From positions 29,161-93,160 of the forward strand of contig CALEYP010000096.1 in assembly GCA_937924895.1 (NCBI GenBank): a DNA stretch of 64,000 nt, given 5' to 3'. Below the pieces are notes generated by a model. It worked only from the letters and a program-made list of their open reading frames with translations. It ran no database searches and was not told the DNA's origin. Below are positions 36,848-44,397 of the stretch, piece after piece (positions within the stretch are counted from its first letter, which is position 1; each line of letters opens with the position of its first letter). This DNA comes from an uncultured Alphaproteobacteria bacterium. Lineage in GTDB: Bacteria; Pseudomonadota; Alphaproteobacteria; Puniceispirillales; Puniceispirillaceae. A program made the position numbers and the translations under genes.

Positions 36848-38503
36848 ATGTCTGAACAAGATTACATAATCATTGGGTCTGGGTCTGCGGGCTCTGCTAT
36901 TTGCTATCGCCTTGGCGAAGAGCGTAATCACCGCATTCTGGTTTTGGAATATGGGAAATCAGATATTGGCCCCTTCATTCAGATGCCGGCTGCTTTGTCC
37001 TATCCGATGAATATGAAGCGCTATGATTGGGGATATAAAGCAGAGGCAGAAGACAGTTTAGATGGCCGCGCGCTGGTCTGTCCAAGAGGGAAAGTCATAG
37101 GTGGCTCTTCGTCCATCAATGGCATGATCTATGTGCGAGGTAATGCTGGCGATTACGATCATTGGCAGGAAGAGGGGGCAGATGGCTGGTCCTATGCCGA
37201 TGTTTTGCCTTACTTCAGACGTATGGAAACCTCACATGGGGGCGAGGCGCCTTGGCGTGGTACAGATGGGCCGCTTCATATCACAAGAGGCCCGCGTGAT
37301 AATCCGCTTCATGATGCCTTTGTCGCTGCCTCTGAACAAGCCGGCTATCAGGCAACAGCTGATTATAACGGTCATCGGCAAGAAGGGATGGGCCCCGCCG
37401 ATATGACGGTCTATAAGGGGCGGCGCTGGTCTGCGGCAAATGCCTATTTGCGCCCTGCCTTGAAAAGAGGAAATGTTGAGCTTCGTACCGGGGTGATGGT
37501 TGATAAATTGCTTTTTGATGGCAAGCGCTGTGTTGGTGTGCGCTATCGTAAAGGCAACCAGGTCGTTGATGTTATGGCCAAGAAAGCAGTCATATTATCA
37601 GCAGGTGCTATTGGCAGTCCGGCTATTTTGCAGCGTTCGGGTATCGGGCCAGCCGCTGTGTTAAAACAAGCAGGGGTCGAGGTGCGGGCTGACAGGCCTG
37701 GGGTCGGCGCTAATTTACAAGATCACTTGGAGGTCTATTTCCAAATTGCGTGTAAGCAACCCATCACTCTCTACAAGCATTTGAATCTTGTCTCAAAGGC
37801 AATGATTGGCGCACGGTGGTTATTCTTTAAATCGGGTTTGGGTGCCTCAAATCAATTTGAATCCCTTGGATTTATTCGCTCTGATAAAAATATCCCTTAT
37901 CCTGATATTCAATATCATTTCTTGCCTGTGGCCATTCGCTATGATGGCAAAGCCCCAGCAGAAGGGCACGGCTTTCAGCTTCATGTTGGGCCGATGCGGT
38001 CTAAGTCACGCGGCACTGTGGAAATCCAAAATGCTGAGGCAGCCACTGCCCCTAAAATTGCGTTCAACTATCTCTCGCATCCCGAGGATATGCCTGATTT
38101 TAGAAAGGCGCTGCGGCTCACAAGAGAGATCCTTCAGCAACCTGCTTTTGACCCTTACCGCGCGCATGAAATTCAACCAGGCGATGATGTGACATCTGAT
38201 GAGGCGCTTGATGCCTTTATTCGCGCGCATGCTGAATCAGCCTATCACCCTTGTGGGACCTGCAAAATGGGGCAAGAATCAGACCCAATGGCTGTTGTGG
38301 CGCCTGATACAAAGGTCATTGGCTTTGAGGATTTATATTGTGCCGATAGCTCGCTATTCCCACGCATTACCAATGGTAACTTAAATGCACCATCTATCAT
38401 GACGGGTGAAAAAGCCTCTGACCACATTCTAGGAAAAGCACCTTTGCCAAAAGCAAATGACGTGCCATTTACCCATCCGTCTTGGCAAGAGACTCAGCGC
38501 TAG
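36848..38503 (+). CDS. GMC oxidoreductase, choline dehydrogenase-like
   Basis: 551 aa FAD enzyme of the glucose-methanol-choline family. [15 protein letters not shown] is the ADP-binding fold, [23 protein letters not shown] signature 1, and [17 protein letters not shown] signature 2. The catalytic histidine is in [12 protein letters not shown], with the second His/Asn position in [10 protein letters not shown]. It resembles BetA, but no betaine aldehyde dehydrogenase or betI is adjacent, so the alcohol substrate is open. Choline would fit the quaternary-amine theme of the window. Confidence 0.85.
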   Translation: MSEQDYIIIGSGSAGSAICYRLGEERNHRILVLEYGKSDIGPFIQMPAALSYPMNMKRYDWGYKAEAEDSLDGRALVCPRGKVIGGSSSINGMIYVRGNAGDYDHWQEEGADGWSYADVLPYFRRMETSHGGEAPWRGTDGPLHITRGPRDNPLHDAFVAASEQAGYQATADYNGHRQEGMGPADMTVYKGRRWSAANAYLRPALKRGNVELRTGVMVDKLLFDGKRCVGVRYRKGNQVVDVMAKKAVILSAGAIGSPAILQRSGIGPAAVLKQAGVEVRADRPGVGANLQDHLEVYFQIACKQPITLYKHLNLVSKAMIGARWLFFKSGLGASNQFESLGFIRSDKNIPYPDIQYHFLPVAIRYDGKAPAEGHGFQLHVGPMRSKSRGTVEIQNAEAATAPKIAFNYLSHPEDMPDFRKALRLTREILQQPAFDPYRAHEIQPGDDVTSDEALDAFIRAHAESAYHPCGTCKMGQESDPMAVVAPDTKVIGFEDLYCADSSLFPRITNGNLNAPSIMTGEKASDHILGKAPLPKANDVPFTHPSWQETQR

Positions 38504-38513
38504 TGAGAGCCTA

Positions 38514-38885
38514 ATGACAGCGCTTCGGATCTATGATGGGATTTTCTCTGATAGGGGATCAAAATATGCCGTGGCAGGCGCGCCAGTTCGCTCAAAAGCA
38601 GAGATTGATGCCTGTTTAAAGGAGCTCAAACGGCATAAGAAATTTGCCAAAGCCACGCATAATAGCTGGGGATGTTATTTATCAGAGCAGGGGCCTATCA
38701 AACATGATGATGGCGAGACAGGGGCTGGGATGGTGATCATCCGCATGCTAGAACGTGAAGCCCTTCATGACCATCTCATCATTGTCACAAGATGGTTTGG
38801 GGGCACAAAAATTGGTGGTGATCGGTTCAGGCGTATCCAAGATGCCGTGCGCCACTATCTCGATGAAACGGAAAAGCAGCCATAG
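38514..38885 (+). CDS. Impact/YigZ N-terminal domain protein (UPF0029)
   Basis: 123 aa protein with the Impact-type core: RSKAEIDACLKELKRHKKFAKATHNSWGCY, then GETGAGMVIIRMLE and IIVTRWFGGTKIGGDRFRRI, where WFGGxKLG is the family signature. E. coli YigZ is about 205 aa with an extra C-terminal domain, absent here, so this is the short form. Family function is poorly defined (translation or stress roles suggested for eukaryotic Impact). ATG 38514 follows the GMC stop by ten bases. Confidence 0.8.
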   Translation: MTALRIYDGIFSDRGSKYAVAGAPVRSKAEIDACLKELKRHKKFAKATHNSWGCYLSEQGPIKHDDGETGAGMVIIRMLEREALHDHLIIVTRWFGGTKIGGDRFRRIQDAVRHYLDETEKQP

Positions 38886-38897
38886 GCAAAAGGGAGG

Positions 38898-39332
38898 CTA
38901 TTCTGTCGCCTCACCTTTCCAGACCCCTTGTTCCTCAAGGCTTTCTTTGATTTCGCGCGGCATGTAAGTCTCATCATGCTTGGCTAGCACGGTATCAGCT
39001 ACAAAGAGAGTATCACGAAAGGCACCTTCGGCGATAATGCCTTGGCCTTCGCGGAATAGATCAGGCAGTGCCCCATCATAGCGAATGGTGAAAGTCGCGC
39101 TCTCATCTGTGACATCAAATTGCGCCACTGTGCCATCAATCAAGATAGATCCATCAGCCACAAGACCGCCGAGGCGAATGCGCTCTGCAGAGAGGTGGAT
39201 ATCTGTGACCTCAGAGGGGGTAACAAAGAATACAATATTCTCACGCAGGGCTGTCATAGCCAGACCCGCAGCCGCAGCCAATAGGGCGCCAGCTGCTATG
39301 ACAATGGCAAATCTCTTTGCTTTTGGTGACAT
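38898..39332 (-). CDS. ccmE: Cytochrome c maturation haem chaperone CcmE
   Basis: 144 aa membrane-anchored periplasmic haem chaperone. One N-terminal membrane segment (about residues 8-28) precedes the OB-fold domain RIRLGGLVADGS, characteristic of CcmE. AKHDETY contains the covalent haem-binding His119 and Tyr123 (HxxxY form). It would supply haem for c-type cytochromes such as the SoxD and small cytochrome c encoded at the right end of the window. No other ccm gene is visible nearby. Confidence 0.93.
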   Translation of the reverse strand: MSPKAKRFAIVIAAGALLAAAAGLAMTALRENIVFFVTPSEVTDIHLSAERIRLGGLVADGSILIDGTVAQFDVTDESATFTIRYDGALPDLFREGQGIIAEGAFRDTLFVADTVLAKHDETYMPREIKESLEEQGVWKGEATE

Positions 39333-39453
39333 CGTCTGCCTCTTACAAAATGTGACCTGCCAATGGACAGGGCGACCAAAATACTCGGCCCTTTATGGCT
39401 GTTTTTTACCGAATTGTAAAAGGGCAAGATGTCACGATTTTCACCAGATGGTG

Positions 39454-39846
39454 TCAAAATAGGGACAAGGCAACCATCAGGATAATGATTTGTGCCATCA
39501 TAAAGCTGGCATCAATGCCCCAATGGGCCCAGCTGCTACCTCTGAATATATTCGCTGCCAATGTGCCTGTTAGGATTGCTGCTGCCAGCCATAAGACAGC
39601 CATTGGGCCAAATGAAGTGATTAGCAAAATCATCAAGATAGCCAATAATATGGTATCGATGAGGCTCACAATCATACCCAGAAACATACCTTTTTGATAA
39701 TCATCTGGTTGTTTGCGATGCGGTTGCTGATCCATCCATTTTTGGCCAAATAAGGCAGGGCTGTACCACAACCATCCGGCGCCAAAAGACACAAGTGTCC
39801 CGATAATTATTGCTAATAATTCACTCAGAATAATACTAGTCATCAT
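39454..39846 (-). CDS. DUF1761-family membrane protein
   Basis: 130 aa protein with four predicted membrane segments. GWLWYSPALFGQKWM near residues 24-38 is the hallmark of the DUF1761 family, whose function is unknown. It has its own promoter region (111 bases divergent from the PhyH gene). GGAGG precedes the start. Confidence 0.78.
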   Translation of the reverse strand: MMTSIILSELLAIIIGTLVSFGAGWLWYSPALFGQKWMDQQPHRKQPDDYQKGMFLGMIVSLIDTILLAILMILLITSFGPMAVLWLAAAILTGTLAANIFRGSSWAHWGIDASFMMAQIIILMVALSLF

Positions 39847-39957
39847 GTCAGTCCTCCTTTGTTCAGTGACATGGGTTAGTGTGAGGCGGGTTAATAGTTT
39901 TTCTCAATTGCTTTTCACTTATCTGCGTCTTAGCCTAGTGACAGAGGAGGCCATGAC

Positions 39958-40830
39958 ATGACACAAGAAGCAGATCGGTTTGACTGGCAAGGGCATATGA
40001 CGCCTGAAATGGTTGAGGCCTTTCATCGCGATGGGTATTTGGTGCTAGATGGTTTTGCCAATGATGATGAGGCAGAGGCGCTGATGGTGCAGACGACGCA
40101 TTTAATTGACGCTTTTGATGAAAAGGCAAATCAAGTTGTGTTCTCTGCTGCGGGGCAATCGCATGCGGCCAGTGCCTATTTTATGGAATCCGCTAATAAC
40201 ATATCTTGTTTTCTAGAGGCAGGGGCCGTAGATGAGGCAGGACAGCTCACAAAGCCCAAGGACCGTGCCATCAATAAAATTGGTCACGCGCTACATGATT
40301 TGGATCCCGTTTTCTCGGCCTTTTCACATACATCAAAATTGGCTGATGTGGCCCATGCTGTTGGATTTTCCCATCCATTATTGCTGCAATCAATGGTCAT
40401 CTGCAAACAGCCCCACATTGGGGGAGAGGTGAATGCCCATCAGGATTCTACCTTTCTCTACACAGAGCCACAAAGTTGTGTTGGCTTTTGGTTGGCCTTA
40501 GAAGATGCCACCATTGAAAATGGTTGTATGTGGGCCGCCCCTGGTCAGCATCAACGCCCTTTGCGACAGCGCTTTGTGCGTGGTGAGGCTGGGATGGAAA
40601 TGGTCACGTTGGATGAGACGCCGTTAGAGAGTTGTGATGTCGCCTTGCCAGCGCCGAAGGGTACCTTGATTTTGCTTCATGGGCGTCTGCCTCATACCTC
40701 ACCGCCAAATTTGTCGGCGCGTTCACGTTATGCTTACGCGCTCCATATGATTGATGGCACCGCCTTCTATCCTAAGAGCAATTGGCTACAGCGTGATGAT
40801 GGCTTTCCGCTCTCAGGATTTGAGGGGTAG
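39958..40830 (+). CDS. Phytanoyl-CoA dioxygenase (PhyH)-family Fe(II)/2OG oxygenase
   Basis: 290 aa non-haem oxygenase. The iron-binding HxD is in NAHQDSTFLY, the distal histidine in LLHGRLPHTSPPN, and SRYAYALH carries the 2-oxoglutarate arginine. The PhyH family hydroxylates fatty acyl-CoAs, ectoine and many other small molecules; the substrate here is not evident. GAGGAGG precedes ATG 39958 by seven bases. It converges with psuG. Confidence 0.85.
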   Translation: MTQEADRFDWQGHMTPEMVEAFHRDGYLVLDGFANDDEAEALMVQTTHLIDAFDEKANQVVFSAAGQSHAASAYFMESANNISCFLEAGAVDEAGQLTKPKDRAINKIGHALHDLDPVFSAFSHTSKLADVAHAVGFSHPLLLQSMVICKQPHIGGEVNAHQDSTFLYTEPQSCVGFWLALEDATIENGCMWAAPGQHQRPLRQRFVRGEAGMEMVTLDETPLESCDVALPAPKGTLILLHGRLPHTSPPNLSARSRYAYALHMIDGTAFYPKSNWLQRDDGFPLSGFEG

Positions 40831-40837
40831 GGTATCG

Positions 40838-41764
40838 CTAGGCTTTGGTCTGGGCCGCATAGGCGACGGCAATTTGGGCGGCGATTTTGGCATTATGGCT
40901 AACCAGGGCCTGATTGGTGATAAGACTCTTGCCATCTGTTAAGTCGCGCATCTGGCTGAGGACAAAGGGTGTGACGTCTTTGCCTGATACATCCGCAGCC
41001 TCAGCCGCTGCTAGGGCTGTGTCAATGGCTGCTGCAATTTCATCAGCTGGGATTTCATAGCGATGTGGGACAGGGTTGGCGATTAAAAGACCACCAGCCA
41101 ACCCCGCTTGCCATTTCACTTTCATGATCTCTGCCATCTCGTCTGGTGTGGTGACCTGATCATATAGCGGGATGCCTGACCGGCGTGACCAAAAAGCCGG
41201 AAGCTCATCAGTTTGAAAGCCAATAACAGGAACGCCAGCTGTCTCTAAATATTCCATTGTTAATGACAGGTCCAAGATGGCTTTTGGGCCAGCGCTCACA
41301 ACCGCTACATTGGTGCGCCCCAATTCTGGTAGGTCAGCAGAAATATCAAAGCTTTGCTGCGCACCGCGATGGACGCCGCCAATGCCACCTGTGGCAAAGA
41401 CAGAAATACCGGCCAATTCGGCGGCAATCATGGTAGCTGCCACTGTTGTCGCACCTGTTTGGCCTTTGGCTATAACAGACGCAATATCTCTGCGGCTAAC
41501 CTTTGTAACAGGGACCTCGCCAGAGGCTAGGAGATGCAATTCATCCTCTGACAGGCCAATCGTTAAGCGACCTTCTATGATCGCAATGGTCGCAGGGACA
41601 GCGCCTTCAGCCCGAATAATAGCCTCAAGGCTGTGTGCTGTCTCTTTATTCTCTGGATAGGGTAGGCCATGCGAGATGATGGTCGATTCTAAGGCAACAA
41701 TGGCTTTGCCTGTCGCGCGTGCGTCTTGAACCTCGTCGGAAAAGAATAGAGGTAGGCTCGTCAT
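40838..41764 (-). CDS. psuG: Pseudouridine-5'-phosphate glycosidase
   Basis: 308 aa enzyme cleaving the C-C glycosidic bond of pseudouridine 5'-phosphate to uracil and ribose 5-phosphate. ALESTIISHGLPYPENKETA is the hallmark N-terminus, and KVSRRDIASVIAKGQTGATTVAATM supplies the catalytic lysine region; FATGGIGGVHRG is conserved. The start overlaps the kinase stop by four bases (ATGA). The uracil produced can be used by upp. Confidence 0.95.
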   Translation of the reverse strand: MTSLPLFFSDEVQDARATGKAIVALESTIISHGLPYPENKETAHSLEAIIRAEGAVPATIAIIEGRLTIGLSEDELHLLASGEVPVTKVSRRDIASVIAKGQTGATTVAATMIAAELAGISVFATGGIGGVHRGAQQSFDISADLPELGRTNVAVVSAGPKAILDLSLTMEYLETAGVPVIGFQTDELPAFWSRRSGIPLYDQVTTPDEMAEIMKVKWQAGLAGGLLIANPVPHRYEIPADEIAAAIDTALAAAEAADVSGKDVTPFVLSQMRDLTDGKSLITNQALVSHNAKIAAQIAVAYAAQTKA

Positions 41765-42693
41765 ATGGTCACTCCATTAAAGGCCGCTGGCGACAAATCA
41801 GATGGTACTGCGGCTTTAGATGTCAAAGAGGCAGCAGCACTAAATTGTCCTTTTTGCGCGATGGTCGCAAGGTCATCACCTTCGCATAGGCCCCATAATA
41901 TACCAGCAAATAAACAATCCCCAGCCCCTGAAACAGATATGATATCGATAGCAGGCGGCAGCATGTGAATATGGTCAGCGCCATCTGAGAGGTGAAAGCC
42001 TGCAGGTCCATCACTTAATGCGACGACGGAGACACCTGCCTCATGCAAACGCGCTATCATCTCCTCGCATGTGGCACCTGTTGGGAGCTGTAACAATGTT
42101 TCAGCTTCGTCTCTTGTGACTTTTAGGCAAGTGAGTGCCGATAAAACAGGGCGTAATTTTGTGACCTTGGCAGGTGATACCCCATCACAGGCAAGAAAGC
42201 GCCTATCATCCACATGACACAAATAATGCACAGAGTCCTCTGGTAAATTTGTATCAAAAATAAGGGTGGCATCAGCTGGTGCTTGCGCGATGACAGGGGC
42301 AAGCCATTGCGGTGTCATGCCTTGCACAAGTGCCATATCAGCAATCGCCCCACGCCAACCGCCAGCCGCATCAAAGACAGATAGGTATTGATCGCTATTT
42401 TGGCCTTCAAGCTGTTCTGACAACTGAAGTGAGACGCCTGCTTTTGTGAGGCTTTCGGCAATCATAGAGCCTGCTGCATCATCGCCATAACGGCCGGCGA
42501 AATAGACAGATTGGCCGAGACGGGATAGGGCTTCGGCGATATTGCGGGCTACACCGCCTGCCGTTTGAGAAATCTCACCCGGCCAAGAGTTGCTGTCTCC
42601 TATAGCGGCATCATGCCCGGCATAGGCGCTGCCAATTACATCGCTATTGCAGCCGCCTATGACGAGGCAGTCTGGTCGAATAGGAGCCCTCAC
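41761..42693 (-). CDS. psuK: Pseudouridine kinase-like PfkB carbohydrate kinase
   Basis: 310 aa PfkB-family kinase. GGVARNIAEALSRLGQSVYFAGRYGDD is PfkB signature 1 and SVSGAGDCLFAGILWGL signature 2 with the catalytic aspartate. Coupling with psuG identifies pseudouridine as the likely substrate. The GTG start (42693) overlaps the stop of the MttB-family gene by four bases (GTGA), so all three genes are translated from one message. Confidence 0.9.
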   Translation of the reverse strand: MRAPIRPDCLVIGGCNSDVIGSAYAGHDAAIGDSNSWPGEISQTAGGVARNIAEALSRLGQSVYFAGRYGDDAAGSMIAESLTKAGVSLQLSEQLEGQNSDQYLSVFDAAGGWRGAIADMALVQGMTPQWLAPVIAQAPADATLIFDTNLPEDSVHYLCHVDDRRFLACDGVSPAKVTKLRPVLSALTCLKVTRDEAETLLQLPTGATCEEMIARLHEAGVSVVALSDGPAGFHLSDGADHIHMLPPAIDIISVSGAGDCLFAGILWGLCEGDDLATIAQKGQFSAAASLTSKAAVPSDLSPAAFNGVTI

Positions 42694-44234
42694 CGATAGA
42701 CAACATCACGGCTGAGATGAATGTTAAACTCTGATCTGATTTTCTCATCAGCCGCCTGTGATAGATAGGTTTCACGAGGTTCAGCCTGCAATGTGGCAAG
42801 TGTTTCATTTGCCACCTTCCACGCATCTTTTGCGCCTGTCTCTTCCCAGACGGTTGGGCTGTCACGATTGGCGAGTTTAGGATAGTAATAATCACGTAAC
42901 ATCGCATTCATCGTATGATCGCCGCCAAGGAAGTGGCCTTCGCCATAGACGGCTTTTTCAATTGCCGCAAAGCCAAGCGTTTCTTCGGTGACTTCAATCC
43001 CTCTAATGGTGCGCTGGTTAACAGCTAGCATTTCATTATCTAAGATCATCGCTTCAAATGAGGCACCAAGAAGGCTGGCCATCATGCCGCTTGATTCATA
43101 AATCATATTTGCTCCGGCAAGGCCGGCAGCTAGTGAAGAGGTGCCTTTTTCCATCCCCATCTGAGCATCGACGGCCTTGGCATCTGCCATAGAGCTTGCG
43201 ACACCGCTGACGAGGCCAAGCGCATTTGAGATTTGGGCCGCCCCTGCATTTAGGACCGCAATTTCACCACCAGACCCTGAAAAAGAACCAGTGCGCAAAT
43301 CGACCACGAAGGGCCAGTTTGAGAAAATCATCGGATGCCCAGGCTTAATAAAATGAACCATCATCAAAGCCGCCATCGTCTCGGCCGTTGTTTGTGCAAG
43401 CATGCCTGCTAATGGCGCCGGCGCAGTGGCGCCTGATTGGGCAGCAATAATCGCATTGACTGTCATATTATGTTTGATGGCTTCGATAGCGACATCAAAG
43501 GCGTCTTCCCCATATTTCAGAGGTGAGATAATTGGACTGATATGAACTTTACAGCAAGGGCGTTTGGCAAAGCTACCCTCTCCACCCATAGCCGCATCAA
43601 ATAGCGAGATAGAGGGGGCAACAGCATTACCGAGTGAGAAGCTCGTGCCAACCGGCTTTTCCGTGCCAGCGATTAGGGCATAGACGGTATTGATATCAAG
43701 CTCGAAAATATCTGGAATATCTGTGGCGACACAAATTCGTGTGAACCAGCTGAGATTCTCCATCTGATCAGCGAGGCGCGCAAATTCATATAAATCATGT
43801 AACGTCGCTGCGCGGTAGAGGCCAGTCGCTGGGTCAAGCGTTTGTACCGCTGCGCCACCTGTTCCATAATAGACCTTATCACCGCCAATTTCGATGTCAT
43901 GCGCGGGATTGCGGCCATATAGCGGGAACTGGTTTGGTGCTTGGTTAATCACATCTTCAATGAGCGCGCGGCTATAACAAAGGCGGCCAGCCTCATTCAA
44001 AGTGGCGCCACCAGCCAGCGCCATCTCTTGTAATTGTGGCGGGACTTCGCCCATGCCAATTTCGGCCAAAAGACGATAGGCGGTATCGATAATATCTTGC
44101 ACACCCGTCTCACTTAGCGGGCGATAAGCACCGCCAATTTGACCTGGCGGACAGGGGTGAGCAATCGCTCCCTTTGTCTGGCGTTGTTGGTGGCGGGCGG
44201 CGCGTCCTGCGCCTCTACGATTTTGACCTGTCAT
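42690..44234 (-). CDS. MttB-family (non-pyrrolysine) methyltransferase
   Basis: 514 aa member of the trimethylamine methyltransferase superfamily (COG5598). PLSETGVQDIIDTAYRLLAEIGMGEVP and the repeated glycine-rich segments (DKVYYGTGGAAVQTLD; SGATAPAPLAGMLAQTTAE) match the family. The gene is uninterrupted, with no in-frame TAG, so it is the non-pyrrolysine type; characterised members demethylate glycine betaine, proline betaine or carnitine using a corrinoid protein. No corrinoid-binding protein is encoded in the window. ATG 44234 follows GAGGGAAA. Tight coupling to psuK/psuG is unusual. Confidence 0.85.
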   Translation of the reverse strand: MTGQNRRGAGRAARHQQRQTKGAIAHPCPPGQIGGAYRPLSETGVQDIIDTAYRLLAEIGMGEVPPQLQEMALAGGATLNEAGRLCYSRALIEDVINQAPNQFPLYGRNPAHDIEIGGDKVYYGTGGAAVQTLDPATGLYRAATLHDLYEFARLADQMENLSWFTRICVATDIPDIFELDINTVYALIAGTEKPVGTSFSLGNAVAPSISLFDAAMGGEGSFAKRPCCKVHISPIISPLKYGEDAFDVAIEAIKHNMTVNAIIAAQSGATAPAPLAGMLAQTTAETMAALMMVHFIKPGHPMIFSNWPFVVDLRTGSFSGSGGEIAVLNAGAAQISNALGLVSGVASSMADAKAVDAQMGMEKGTSSLAAGLAGANMIYESSGMMASLLGASFEAMILDNEMLAVNQRTIRGIEVTEETLGFAAIEKAVYGEGHFLGGDHTMNAMLRDYYYPKLANRDSPTVWEETGAKDAWKVANETLATLQAEPRETYLSQAADEKIRSEFNIHLSRDVVYR

Positions 44235-44397
44235 CTTTTCCCTCATACGCGGCGCCATATATAGAAGCTGGCAAGCTATGGTCCCCTTTCTTCCTACTTA
44301 ACGCAAAAATGGAAAAAGGCGCAATCGGGATTTTTCTTACTTTATTTTCGGTGAAACTCGTGATTGAGTGAGAGTGCTTTTTTTGAGGGGGTGTGAC

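Noticed and set aside
36848..38503. Calling the GMC enzyme betA outright
   Set aside because: GMC members with this motif set act on many alcohols, and there is no betB or betI next to it.
42690..44234. Pyrrolysine-type trimethylamine methyltransferase
   Set aside because: Both MttB-family genes are open without an in-frame amber codon, so they belong to the non-pyrrolysine group.
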